Shown piece by piece: positions 1 through 7,609 of a stretch of DNA of 25,372 nt. Both the position numbers and the translations under genes were made by a program. Origin of the DNA: an uncultured Lacibacter sp. (GTDB taxonomy: Bacteria > Bacteroidota > Bacteroidia > Chitinophagales > Chitinophagaceae); the NCBI RefSeq assembly GCF_946479605.1, contig NZ_CAMLGT010000025.1, positions 1 through 25,372 on the forward strand. Reading direction: 5' to 3'. Position 1 is the first letter of the stretch. The number at the start of each line of letters is the position of its first letter. Below the pieces are notes generated by a model. It had not been told where the DNA came from, ran no database searches, and saw only the letters and a list, made by a program, of their open reading frames with translations.

Positions 1-22
1 GCTGTATGGCTCATCTCCATTG

Positions 23-50
23 TTGTTGCCAAACTGAATAAATAACTTTA
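23..50 (+). promoter_or_regulatory. Possible promoter of mnmH
   Basis: A TTG (23-25), 17 nt of spacer and TAACTTTA (43-50) resemble the Bacteroidota promoter consensus TTG-N(17-23)-TAnnTTTG with one mismatch in the -7 box. The predicted transcription start falls a few bases before the ATG at 59, so the leader would be very short. The match is imperfect and the window begins just upstream, so readthrough from an upstream gene cannot be excluded. Confidence 0.4.
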
Positions 51-58
51 CGCTGCTG

Positions 59-1096
59 ATGGCGGTTCAGAAAGTACATATTGACGATTTTTTAGCGTTA
101 GCCGAACAGTACCCGATCCTGGATGTACGCAGCCCCGGCGAATACAAACACGCCCATATAGACAAAGCACATTCCTTTCCCTTATTTACAGATGAAGAAC
201 GAAAAGTTGTTGGTACAAGCTACAAACAGCAAAGCCGTGAACAGGCAATAAAAATTGGCCTTGATTATTTTGGTGTGAAGATGCGGAAGATGGTGGAAGA
301 AGCAGAACAAATAGCAAAAGCTGATAAAACAATCCTCGTTCATTGCTGGCGTGGTGGTATGCGCAGTGGTGCTGTTGCCTGGCTGCTTGATCTGTATGGC
401 TTTAACGTGTACTTACTCACCGGTGGTTACAAAGCTTTCCGCAAATGGGTACTGGAACAGTTTAATAAGGACTACCAGTTTAAAGTGCTGGGTGGTTATA
501 CAGGCAGCGGAAAATCGCTGGTGCTGGAAGCATTACAAAAGAAGCAACAGAACGTCATTCATCTTGAAGCGCTTGCAAGCCACAAAGGGTCTGCCTTTGG
601 AAATCTTGGATTACCAGCACAACCGGGCCAGGAACAATTTGAAAACCTGCTGGCTCTTGCCCTCGCAAAAGCATCAAAAAGAACAGATCCTATTTGGGTG
701 GAGGATGAAAGTCAGCGGATAGGCGATACAAATATTCCTATTCAGCTGTGGCAGCAAATGCGTCAACACCCACTTATTTTTCTGGATGTTCCATTTGAAG
801 AGCGGCTGAATTTCCTGGTACAGGAATATGGCAAGCATGAAAAAGAACGTCTTGTAAACGCCATAATCCGTATCAAAAAAAGACTCGGTGGGCTTGAAAC
901 CAAAGAAGCCATCAATGCCCTTATTGAGGACCGCACAGCTGATTGTTTTCGTATCTTACTCACCTATTACGACAAGTGGTATAACAAGGGTATGCATAAT
1001 AGAGAGAACCTTACAGCGTTATTATCTAAAATACCCTGTAAAACCGTCGGTGAATCCAATATTGATCAATTATTACAACCTGCTGAGTTGAAATAA
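59..1096 (+). CDS. mnmH: tRNA 2-selenouridine synthase MnmH (SelU/YbbB)
   Basis: MnmH replaces the sulfur of 2-thiouridine at the wobble position of certain tRNAs with selenium, using selenophosphate and passing through a geranylated intermediate; it is cytoplasmic. The 345-residue protein has the family's usual length and order. An N-terminal rhodanese domain (about 8-130) carries the active-site motif HCWRGGMRSG with Cys at residue 96. A P-loop region follows with Walker A GGYTGSGKS (145-153). The ATG start fits the rhodanese beginning a few residues in. It heads a same-strand run (gaps of 23-35 nt) that ends in selD, whose product supplies selenophosphate. Two unrelated-looking exported paralogs sit between the two selenium genes. 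The assignment is secure from the two motifs together. Confidence 0.96.
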   Translation: MAVQKVHIDDFLALAEQYPILDVRSPGEYKHAHIDKAHSFPLFTDEERKVVGTSYKQQSREQAIKIGLDYFGVKMRKMVEEAEQIAKADKTILVHCWRGGMRSGAVAWLLDLYGFNVYLLTGGYKAFRKWVLEQFNKDYQFKVLGGYTGSGKSLVLEALQKKQQNVIHLEALASHKGSAFGNLGLPAQPGQEQFENLLALALAKASKRTDPIWVEDESQRIGDTNIPIQLWQQMRQHPLIFLDVPFEERLNFLVQEYGKHEKERLVNAIIRIKKRLGGLETKEAINALIEDRTADCFRILLTYYDKWYNKGMHNRENLTALLSKIPCKTVGESNIDQLLQPAELK

Positions 1097-1121
1097 CAAC
1101 GGCAGGAAAACCTCGAATCGA

Positions 1122-2684
1122 ATGAAAAACTTATTACTATCCTTCTTTTTTCTTTCCATTGTATTCAGTGGTTTTTCGCAGGTTGTTACCGGTGTGTATA
1201 AGGGTAAAATGCAAGTTGACAGCCCGAAATATACAGTGGACTTTGAACTGACCCTAAAAGAAAAGAACGGAAAACTTGTCGGTTATTGTCAACGCCTTTT
1301 TATTGTTGAAGATATACTGTACTACAACCTGGTGAAAGTAACAGCAAGAATTGCAGACAGTGTACTGATTGTTGAAGATGACAAATCTGTTTCCAATAAT
1401 TTTAAAGAGAAGACAAGCGGCGTAAAGACAGTAATGTTTTTTAAAATTCAGACAGACAAGGATACTGTTTCTGTTATGCCGGGTGAATGGAGTACATCAC
1501 GCACAAAAAAATTTCTTCCCATTACAGGTTCTGTTTCTGTTTCCCGTGAACAAAACTATTTAGCAACACAGCTATACAAGCGTCTGGAAGATCAACGTCT
1601 TGAAAAAGAAATGTTGTTTGAAGAAAAACCGAAGCCTGTATTGGTTTCAACTCCAACAAAACCACAACCAACAGACATAGCTTCCTCTACAACACAAACA
1701 AAAGACAGCAATACAACTACTAAACCAACTGTATTAACAACACCCGGCAATAAACAAACCACTGTAGCCAACAATAAGCCAACAACATCCACTGTAAAAG
1801 ATACTGTCATCAACACATCTGTTGCAGTAAATAAACCAAGCGATAACAAACAACCAAACGGTGCAACTACTAAACCTGCAGAACAAAAACCAACCGGAAA
1901 CAATGCTGCAAACCAACCAGTAGTGGTTACCAACAAACCAACAGCATCTACTGTAAAAGATACGGTCAACAATACATCTGTTGCCAAGAACAATCAGCAA
2001 CCGGTAACACAACAAACTACCGCAGCAGCGAATCAACAAAGCAGCAAGCCACCTGCAACCAACCCCGTAACAACAGGAAACAAACCGGCCGTTATTTCAA
2101 CCAATAAAGATTCGGTGAATAAACAAACCGTGGCTGTAAACAATGCAAAGCCACAAACAGGAAATCCGCCGGTTGTTCAACCAACCACGAAGCCTGCAGA
2201 ACAAAAAACAACTACCGGCAACACAACAACTACAGTTACAATAGACCCCACCATTAATCCTTTTGGCCAGGTAACAACAGGTAATGCATCTGCACAACCC
2301 CAAGCAACGGGCAAGCCCCCGGTTATCAATAACCCAATTATTGTAAAACGCCAGGTTGAAGTAATCGAAGCGCTGGAAGTAACGGAAGACAGTGTTGTGC
2401 TTTCGTTATACGACAATGGTGAAATTGATGGTGATACAGTCAGTGTGTTTCTCAACAATGAGTTAATTGTATCAAAAGTGGGTTTGAAAGCAAATGCTTT
2501 CAAAAAAACAATTGCTGTTGCTAAAGGCGAAGTGTTACAACTTACCCTCTTTGCAGAAAACCTCGGCAGCATCCCACCCAACACCGGATTACTTGTTATT
2601 ACTACAGGTAATGAACGTTACCAAGTACACTTCAGCGCTACGCTGAATAAAAGTTCATCCATCATGATCAGGCGAAAAGAATAA
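1122..2684 (+). CDS. Exported two-domain protein with long Thr/Asn/Pro/Lys-rich linker, function unknown
   Basis: I do not recognise a named family. The protein has a signal peptide (residues 1-20, ending SGFSQ), an N-terminal beta-rich domain (about 21-145), a charged helical stretch (145-168), a low-complexity linker rich in T, N, P, K, Q and V (about 168-408), and a C-terminal domain (about 410-520). The C-terminal domain carries YDNGEIDGDTVSVFLN and a GSIPPNTG motif. The linker contains imperfect repeats such as NKPT-STVKDTV-NTSVA, encoded by two DNA copies 159 bp apart. The next gene encodes a shorter paralog with both domains but almost no linker. It begins 25 nt after mnmH and probably shares its transcript. 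A periplasmic or surface role is likely from the signal peptide; the linker could span the envelope or peptidoglycan. No catalytic residues were recognised. Confidence 0.85.
   Translation: MKNLLLSFFFLSIVFSGFSQVVTGVYKGKMQVDSPKYTVDFELTLKEKNGKLVGYCQRLFIVEDILYYNLVKVTARIADSVLIVEDDKSVSNNFKEKTSGVKTVMFFKIQTDKDTVSVMPGEWSTSRTKKFLPITGSVSVSREQNYLATQLYKRLEDQRLEKEMLFEEKPKPVLVSTPTKPQPTDIASSTTQTKDSNTTTKPTVLTTPGNKQTTVANNKPTTSTVKDTVINTSVAVNKPSDNKQPNGATTKPAEQKPTGNNAANQPVVVTNKPTASTVKDTVNNTSVAKNNQQPVTQQTTAAANQQSSKPPATNPVTTGNKPAVISTNKDSVNKQTVAVNNAKPQTGNPPVVQPTTKPAEQKTTTGNTTTTVTIDPTINPFGQVTTGNASAQPQATGKPPVINNPIIVKRQVEVIEALEVTEDSVVLSLYDNGEIDGDTVSVFLNNELIVSKVGLKANAFKKTIAVAKGEVLQLTLFAENLGSIPPNTGLLVITTGNERYQVHFSATLNKSSSIMIRRKE
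1773..1984 (+). repeat. Imperfect direct repeat (53-bp units) in the linker of the exported protein
   Basis: Two copies, 1773-1825 and 1932-1984, lie exactly 159 bp (53 codons) apart and share the core ctgtaaaagata plus acatctgttgc with scattered, mostly synonymous differences. A second repeated phrase, encoding TKPAEQK, occurs near 1868 and 2186. The reading frame is kept, which fits expansion of a low-complexity protein linker by in-frame duplication rather than a mobile or regulatory repeat. Confidence 0.75.
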
Positions 2685-2719
2685 CAGCAGTATAGCATTT
2701 GATTAGCTTTCTTTGCAAC

Positions 2720-3604
2720 ATGAAATGGTTGTTCCTCCTGTTCATGTTCTGCAGCAGCATGGTTACATCTGCACAAACTGTAGCCGGTTTGTGGCGTGGT
2801 CGTTTTACAAGTAACCGGCCACTGCAGGCAATGCTTGATTACAAATACGAATTACTGCTTTTCCAGGAAGGCAACAAGATCACAGGCTATTCGTATTCAA
2901 CACTTGTGAATGGAACGTATTATGCTGTTTGCGAGATCAGCGGTAATTTATTTGATGGTTACCTCGTGGTTACAGAAAAGAAAACAATCTATCAAAATCC
3001 ACCCGGACCAGAAGGAACATTGCAAACACATATTCTCTTTCTTAATGCTGATGTAACTGAAATATCGGGCGACTGGAAACAGGCCAACAAACGGCAAACA
3101 CAATTGCTTGAAGAATCCGGGAAAACATTTTTGAAAAAAGAAGATGATCCAACAAAATCAGGATTGATAAAAGTGCTGGAACAAAAAAACACTGTTCAGA
3201 TCACTACACCTGAAGAAAAACCAAAACCCACTCCTGTTCTTAACAAAGACTCGATAAGACTTTCTTCACGTGCTGTAGAAGTTGTACAAACCATTGAATT
3301 GAAAACCGACTCGGTATCATTTGAGTTGTTTGATGACGGTCTTGTTGATGGTGATTCTGTTTCAGTATATGCAAACAACAGCATACTGCTGAGCCGTGTT
3401 GCTGTATCAGACAAAGGCATTAAACAAACGGTTTTCATTCCATCAACAGATGATGGCCTGCTCATCACTTTTTTTGCAGAGAACGAAGGAAGCATTCCTC
3501 CAAACACAGGCATGCTCATCATTCATACAGCTGAAAAAAAATATGAGATCCGCTTCCGGTCGGATAATAAAAAGAGTGCAGCAATACGAATACTAAAGAA
3601 GTAA
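2720..3604 (+). CDS. Exported protein, short paralog of the preceding gene product, function unknown
   Basis: The product is a 294-residue exported protein with a signal peptide at the start (MKWLFLLFMFCSSMVTSAQ). The open frame extends 7 codons further to a TTG at 2699, but the ATG at 2720 puts the signal peptide in place. The N-terminal domain (TVAGLWRGRF..., residues about 20-135) matches that of the upstream neighbour (VVTGVYKGKM...). The C-terminal domain (about 190-294) also matches it, including FDDGLVDGDSVSVYANN versus YDNGEIDGDTVSVFLNN and the shared GSIPPNTG. The two therefore arose by tandem duplication, with the linker expanded in one copy or lost in the other. The gap to selD is 23 nt. 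Function is unknown. Its position inside a selenium-gene run may mean co-transcription only. Confidence 0.85.
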   Translation: MKWLFLLFMFCSSMVTSAQTVAGLWRGRFTSNRPLQAMLDYKYELLLFQEGNKITGYSYSTLVNGTYYAVCEISGNLFDGYLVVTEKKTIYQNPPGPEGTLQTHILFLNADVTEISGDWKQANKRQTQLLEESGKTFLKKEDDPTKSGLIKVLEQKNTVQITTPEEKPKPTPVLNKDSIRLSSRAVEVVQTIELKTDSVSFELFDDGLVDGDSVSVYANNSILLSRVAVSDKGIKQTVFIPSTDDGLLITFFAENEGSIPPNTGMLIIHTAEKKYEIRFRSDNKKSAAIRILKK

Positions 3605-3616
3605 ACACTTCTGAAT

Positions 3617-3624
3617 TACATTTG
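3617..3624 (+). promoter_or_regulatory. -7 promoter box of selD (leaderless)
   Basis: TACATTTG is an exact match to the Bacteroidota -7 consensus TAnnTTTG. If the box covers -11 to -4, +1 is base 3628, the A of the selD ATG, so the transcript would have no leader. No clear -33 TTG was found at the right distance, so the promoter may be weak or helped by an activator. Confidence 0.55.
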
Positions 3625-3627
3625 TGT

Positions 3628-4686
3628 ATGTCTTCAGAAACAATCAGGCTCACACAATTTTCACACGGTGCAGGTTGCGGATGCAAAATAGCACCGTCTG
3701 TATTAGAACAAATTCTTCAGTCTTCTTTTGCAACTGTTACCGATGAACGTTTACTTGTTGGCAACAGCAGTAAAGATGATGCGGCTGTGTATGATCTCGG
3801 TAACGGAACAGCTTTCATCAGTACCACTGATTTCTTTACACCCATTGTAGATGATGCATTCAGCTTTGGACAAATAGCATCGGCCAATGCCATCAGCGAT
3901 GTGTATGCCATGGGCGGTACACCCATGCTTGCGATTGCTATACTTGGCTGGCCTGTTGACAAACTTCCGGCATCATTGGCACAGCAGGTATTAGACGGAG
4001 CAAGAACTACCTGTAAAGAAGCAGGTATTCCGTTAGCCGGTGGTCATAGTATTGATTCGCCTGAACCTTTTTTTGGTTTAGCGGTAAATGGTACAGTGCT
4101 GCTTGACCAACTCAAAAAAAACAATACGGCTGAAAACGGAAATATGCTTTTGCTCACCAAACCAATTGGTGTGGGCATTTTAAGCACAGCTGAGAAAAGG
4201 AATGTATTGAAAAATGAACACAAAGGTATTGCCGCCACACAAATGAAACAGCTGAATAAAACAGGTGCATTGCTGAGCAAGTTACGTTCTGTTACTGCCA
4301 TGACGGACGTTACCGGTTTTGGTTTGCTTGGCCACCTCATTGAAATGTGTGAGGGTGCTGATCTTTCAGCTGAGATCTATTACCAGCAGTTACCCGTTCT
4401 TACAGAAGCGAAAGAATACCTTGCGCAACGCATAGTACCCGATGCTACTTACCGCAACTGGAACAGCTATAGTGCAAAGGTTGCTTTTGGTACAGGAGTG
4501 AACGTAATGGAAGCGTTCAGTTTATTGCCTGATCCGCAAACAAATGGCGGCCTGTTGATTGCCGTAAAACAAGAAGGGCTGGCGGAAGTACAGCAGCTTC
4601 TTACTGAAAATGGACTTGGGTCGTTCACCACAACTGTTGGCCGATTTATACCCAAAGCTGAAAAGGTAGTGCAAGTACTTGCCTGA
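3628..4686 (+). CDS. selD: Selenide, water dikinase (selenophosphate synthase) SelD
   Basis: SelD makes selenophosphate from selenide and ATP, the selenium donor for tRNA 2-selenouridine and, where present, selenocysteine. The N-terminus reads FSHGAGCGCKIAP. With the ATG used here, Cys17, Cys19 and Lys20 fall at the same numbers as in the E. coli enzyme, which supports this start over a TTG six bases upstream. Residue 17 is cysteine rather than selenocysteine. Further family motifs are SSKDDAAVYDL, the FFTPIVDD segment, NAISDVYAMGG, and in the second half GGHSIDSPEP and TDVTGFGLLGHL. The length of 352 residues is normal. It closes the same-strand run that starts with mnmH, and no selA or selB is in the window, so tRNA selenation is the visible use of its product. 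An exact -7 box lies 3 nt before the ATG. Confidence 0.97.
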   Translation: MSSETIRLTQFSHGAGCGCKIAPSVLEQILQSSFATVTDERLLVGNSSKDDAAVYDLGNGTAFISTTDFFTPIVDDAFSFGQIASANAISDVYAMGGTPMLAIAILGWPVDKLPASLAQQVLDGARTTCKEAGIPLAGGHSIDSPEPFFGLAVNGTVLLDQLKKNNTAENGNMLLLTKPIGVGILSTAEKRNVLKNEHKGIAATQMKQLNKTGALLSKLRSVTAMTDVTGFGLLGHLIEMCEGADLSAEIYYQQLPVLTEAKEYLAQRIVPDATYRNWNSYSAKVAFGTGVNVMEAFSLLPDPQTNGGLLIAVKQEGLAEVQQLLTENGLGSFTTTVGRFIPKAEKVVQVLA

Positions 4687-4751
4687 TGTATTGCAAACAA
4701 CATCATCTGTGAGTATATTAGTTGTGTGTAACCAACTTAAACCAAAAACAC

Positions 4752-5087
4752 ATGGATGCAAAAACAACAGCCTGGGTAAGTTATCTAACGATCATTGGCT
4801 GGATCATTGCCTTTGTCACTTACAGTAACAATACAGCAGCAAAAAGTTCACTCTCAACGTTTCACTTACGGCAAAGTTTTGGTCTTATTGTTCTTGGTGT
4901 AGCGTTTTCCTTTCTGTTTCGTATGATGCCTTGGGGATTCTCATTCCTGGGATTTCTATGGCCCATTGCCTGGATACTATTACTGGTGCTGTGGATACTT
5001 GGCTTACTTGCGGCCGTAAATGGTGAAGAGAAACCTGTACCGGTTGTGGGCACACTTTTTCAGCAATGGTTCAGCTTTATTAAGTAG
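4752..5087 (+). CDS. DUF4870-type small membrane protein
   Basis: A 111-residue integral membrane protein with about three hydrophobic segments: residues 8-22 (WVSYLTIIGWIIAFV), about 39-60, and 64-90. A conserved-looking FHLRQSFGLIVLG lies between the first two, and a short polar loop VNGEEKPVPVVG follows the last. This layout and the HLRQS motif match the DUF4870/Tic20-like group of small membrane proteins, whose function is unknown. The ATG was chosen over an upstream GTG at 4722, because the extra residues (MCVTNLNQKH) look unrelated to the family. It lies 65 nt after selD and may have its own promoter, with a weak TAGTTGTG near 4730. Link to selenium metabolism is not implied. Confidence 0.8.
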   Translation: MDAKTTAWVSYLTIIGWIIAFVTYSNNTAAKSSLSTFHLRQSFGLIVLGVAFSFLFRMMPWGFSFLGFLWPIAWILLLVLWILGLLAAVNGEEKPVPVVGTLFQQWFSFIK

Positions 5088-5094
5088 ATGCAAT

Positions 5095-5114
5095 AAGTAA
5101 AAACATTTTTACTT
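5095..5114. terminator. AT-only hairpin between convergent genes
   Basis: AAGTAAAAA and TTTTTACTT form a perfect 9-nt inverted repeat separated by CA. It sits between the stop of the DUF4870 gene and the stop of the pterin dehydratase gene and slightly overlaps the latter. It could act as a weak bidirectional terminator, but it has no GC stem. Confidence 0.35.
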
Positions 5115-5348
5115 TACCAGTTTATCGATGCGATCCGCAAGCTTGTGATCTTTTTCTGTCACCACATCACCGGCATCATGTGTGCTGAGCCAGATCTCCA
5201 CACGATTCCACACATTTGTCCATAACGGATGATGGTTCATTTTTTCTGCTTCAATAGCAACACGGGTCATAAAAGCAAATGCTTCAGAGAAATTAGCAAA
5301 CTCAAATTTGCGATAGAGTTTATGATCGTTTTCTGTCCACATATACAA
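5109..5348 (-). CDS. Pterin-4a-carbinolamine dehydratase (PCD/DCoH family)
   Basis: PCD dehydrates 4a-hydroxytetrahydropterin formed by aromatic amino acid hydroxylases and so helps recycle tetrahydrobiopterin-type cofactors; it is a small cytosolic alpha/beta protein. The 79-residue product carries the family signature: [19 protein letters not shown], with the His-His-Pro active-site segment, followed by [18 protein letters not shown]. Length is at the short end of the family (about 80-110), lacking the usual N-terminal segment. It follows the IPExxxVDY gene by 12 nt on the same strand and is probably the last gene of an M28 peptidase-IPExxxVDY-PCD transcript. No phenylalanine hydroxylase gene is in the window, so its substrate source is not visible. 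A second in-frame ATG two codons downstream is equally possible. Confidence 0.92.
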   Translation of the reverse strand: MYMWTENDHKLYRKFEFANFSEAFAFMTRVAIEAEKMNHHPLWTNVWNRVEIWLSTHDAGDVVTEKDHKLADRIDKLVK

Positions 5349-5360
5349 TCGCTTTGTTGG

Positions 5361-5795
5361 TTAGAAAATAAGATGCTGCTTGTTCCTGATCTTTTCATTG
5401 TTGAGTTCAACTACCAGCTGCACACCGGGAATAGAACGCACATCGCTGATCAACGCCTTTTCCCCTTCACTATCCGGCAAATCACCTTTACTCAGCCACA
5501 GATAATCGAGGTGTTTAAACTCCGGTAAAAGGTATTCGCCATCGTATTGGTTTTTGTATAAGTAGTAGAACAAGGTCTGGTTAGGTTCATGATACTCAAA
5601 TACCGAAAAGAAATAGTTCCTGTTTTTTTTTGTGAGTTGAATTTCGATTTCATTGTTGATACGAAAATCAAAGCGCATTGCCTGGTTTACCTGCCACACA
5701 AACTGATGGCTCTCCATTGGTGCCATAATACCCAGCAACAGAGTCTGATCAAAAAACTCTTCTGCCAGCAGTTCATTATCGATCTTGAGTTTCAT
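5361..5795 (-). CDS. IPExxxVDY family protein
   Basis: A 144-residue soluble protein without signal peptide. Residues about 91-99 read LPEFKHLDY, which fits the signature that names the Bacteroidota-specific IPExxxVDY family (position 1 I/L, position 7 V/L), and the length of about 145-150 fits too. The N-terminal half is rich in alternating hydrophobic and charged residues (FRINNEIEIQLTKKNRNYF) and looks like a beta-sheet domain. The function of the family is unknown to me. It lies 21 nt downstream of the M28 peptidase gene and 12 nt upstream of the pterin dehydratase gene, all on one strand, so the three are likely co-transcribed. The functional link between them is unclear. Confidence 0.75.
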   Translation of the reverse strand: MKLKIDNELLAEEFFDQTLLLGIMAPMESHQFVWQVNQAMRFDFRINNEIEIQLTKKNRNYFFSVFEYHEPNQTLFYYLYKNQYDGEYLLPEFKHLDYLWLSKGDLPDSEGEKALISDVRSIPGVQLVVELNNEKIRNKQHLIF

Positions 5796-5816
5796 TGTCT
5801 TTATACCAACTATTTC

Positions 5817-7454
5817 TTAAAACGTAATATCAAACTCCAGTTCTTCTGCACCACGTTTTACTTTCACCTTTGTGGCATCGCCTTTTTTAAATTTACTTAA
5901 TGCCTGCATATAACTTTCAACAGAGCTTATATTGAATTCGCCGAGTTTGGTTACCACATCGCCTGTTTTTACACCAGCCTTTTGTGCAGCCCTGCCTTCA
6001 CTAACTCCATCCACCTTCACACCATTTCCACTAAATGTATAATCAGGCATAATACCCATACTTACTGTAAAACGTGCAGTGGTGGTTGTTTGCTGCTCTC
6101 TTGTTTTTGTAAATGCAAGACGTGGTTCTTTGCTGCTGCGTGTAATTAAACGTGTAATGTATTTTACTACCAATAACTGTCCATGATAATTGATCTTCTC
6201 AAAATCATCGCTTGGTTTATGGTAATCGGTATGCAGACCGGTAAAGAAAAACAACACAGGAATATCTTTCCGGTAGAAGGAAGTATGATCACTTGGGCCT
6301 GTACCGCTGCTATCGATCTTAATTCTGAAAACGGGTTTCTTTTCACTGATCAATGTGGGCCATGATGGCGAAGTACCAATACCTCCAATGGTAATTGCTT
6401 TAGCTGTATCACTAAAACGGCCAACCATATCCATATTGATCATGTAATTAACAGTGTTGAGTTCAATTGTTGGATGATCAGTATAATATTTTGAGCCATA
6501 CAAACCAAGTTCCTCTCCACTGAATGCAATGAACAGGTAATTATTTGTTTTTACTCCTTCGCTTTTCAACACACGACTCAACTCAATTAATGCTGCAGTA
6601 CCGCTGGCATTATCATCGGCACCGTTATGAATAGCAGCAGTACCTGTATGGCGTGAGTTATTATCCTCGCCATAGCCAAGATGATCGTAATGCGCACCAA
6701 TGATGATGGTGCTTGCTGCATTGTTGTTAATGTAACCAACTACGTTGTGTCCTTTTCTTATCTTATCTCCTTGTTGCACTTTTAGATTAATGTCCCGCAT
6801 GGCAGAAGGATCAGCTGCAATTTTATCGCCCACACGTTTGTGCAACCAGATCACCGGGATTGCTGATGAAGCGGAGCGGTCTTTGGGATCGTACTTTACT
6901 CCAGTTTCTTTTTTTCCGCTGTTGAAAATGATCAATGCAGTTGCACCTTTTTGTGCAGCATCCTTTTCCTTTGTACGGATAGCATCAACCAAATCAAAAT
7001 GCGGGTTGTTTTCATTTTCAGTGAGCAGTTCTTTGATATCCCATAACCAGGGCCCGCCACGTTCGTGTAAACCGGCAGCAGCCATTGCTTCAAGGCTTCC
7101 GTTAGCACTCCAGCTGAAGGGAAAGAAATCCTTGTCAACTTTCAAATGTTCGCCATCAATAATAAAAAAAGTAGAGGATAGTATCTGTTTGCCTTCGTTT
7201 ACTTCAAACATCTGCAAAAAACCATTTGTACCTTTTCCCTCAAGCCCGTTTTTGGTAAACTCTTTTATGATGTACTGATAAGCCAGTTCCTCACCTTTGG
7301 TTCCTGTTCTCCGGCCCTCCAGTTTATCATCAGCCAGGTAACTGGTGTGTGCCTGCAGGTTAGCAACACTTTGCTTATCTGCTTTGCTGAGTTTTTGTGA
7401 AAAAGAACTGCCGGCTGTCAAGCAGAGAAGGAGAATGAACAGAACGCTTTTCAT
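5817..7454 (-). CDS. Exported M28 family metallopeptidase with PA-like insert and C-terminal PDZ domain
   Basis: A 545-residue zinc-dependent aminopeptidase-type enzyme, exported by a signal peptide (MKSVLFILLLCLTAGSSFSQ). Domains in order: N-terminal segment; a protease-associated-like insert (about 95-230, with KGATALIIFNSG); the M28 catalytic domain (about 235-440) with the metal and catalytic motifs GAHYDHLG (His255), GADDNASG (278-285), FSGEELG (Glu314/315), NMDMVGR (Asp342) and GLHTDYHKPSDD (His408/412); and a PDZ domain (about 465-545), which may guide substrate binding. The open frame runs 45 codons further upstream, but the extension overlaps the promoter and lacks export features. 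The ATG used here sits 20 nt behind an exact -7 box and starts the signal peptide. It is the first gene of a three-gene minus-strand run and is divergent from feoB. Substrate is unknown; peptide scavenging in the periplasm is likely. Confidence 0.93.
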   Translation of the reverse strand: MKSVLFILLLCLTAGSSFSQKLSKADKQSVANLQAHTSYLADDKLEGRRTGTKGEELAYQYIIKEFTKNGLEGKGTNGFLQMFEVNEGKQILSSTFFIIDGEHLKVDKDFFPFSWSANGSLEAMAAAGLHERGGPWLWDIKELLTENENNPHFDLVDAIRTKEKDAAQKGATALIIFNSGKKETGVKYDPKDRSASSAIPVIWLHKRVGDKIAADPSAMRDINLKVQQGDKIRKGHNVVGYINNNAASTIIIGAHYDHLGYGEDNNSRHTGTAAIHNGADDNASGTAALIELSRVLKSEGVKTNNYLFIAFSGEELGLYGSKYYTDHPTIELNTVNYMINMDMVGRFSDTAKAITIGGIGTSPSWPTLISEKKPVFRIKIDSSGTGPSDHTSFYRKDIPVLFFFTGLHTDYHKPSDDFEKINYHGQLLVVKYITRLITRSSKEPRLAFTKTREQQTTTTARFTVSMGIMPDYTFSGNGVKVDGVSEGRAAQKAGVKTGDVVTKLGEFNISSVESYMQALSKFKKGDATKVKVKRGAEELEFDITF

Positions 7455-7474
7455 GTACAAGGGAATTAATGCAC

Positions 7475-7482
7475 CAAAGGTA
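7475..7482 (-). promoter_or_regulatory. -7 promoter box of the M28 peptidase operon
   Basis: On the minus strand the sequence reads TACCTTTG, an exact TAnnTTTG match, 20 nt before the ATG at 7454. The predicted start of transcription lies near 7471, downstream of the longer open frame's alternative start, which rules that start out. No good -33 TTG was seen. Confidence 0.55.
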
Positions 7483-7590
7483 AACAGATGAAAGTTTATT
7501 GTACTGCTTAGTCCGAAATTTAAAACACTGTTTACAAAATGAGGATGCAATGTTTCCAAAGTTCGTAAATGCTGCCAGCCAATTTGCACC

Positions 7591-7598
7591 TACATTTG
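7591..7598 (+). promoter_or_regulatory. -7 promoter box of feoB
   Basis: TACATTTG matches TAnnTTTG exactly and lies 11 nt before the feoB ATG, predicting a leader of about 8 nt. It also argues against the start 37 codons upstream. No clear -33 element was found, and no obvious Fur-box-like palindrome was recognised in the short divergent region. Confidence 0.5.
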
Positions 7599-7609
7599 CA
7601 CTTGCTTTC

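Noticed and set aside
1573..2230. Repeats in the linker region as a CRISPR-like array
   Set aside because: Units are imperfect, in frame, unevenly spaced and coding; there are no unique spacers or cas genes.
1592..2584. Long minus-strand open frames opposite the exported protein's linker
   Set aside because: They are low-complexity mirror translations of the T/N/P-rich repeats, with no start signals or recognisable domains.
3622..3627. TTG start for selD two codons upstream
   Set aside because: It lies inside the -7 box, and the ATG places Cys17, Cys19 and Lys20 at the family's standard numbers.
7455..7589. 45-codon upstream extension of the M28 peptidase frame, overlapping the feoB frame extension
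   Set aside because: Both extensions lie across exact -7 boxes and add no family sequence; the downstream ATGs begin with a signal peptide and with the FeoB GTPase domain.
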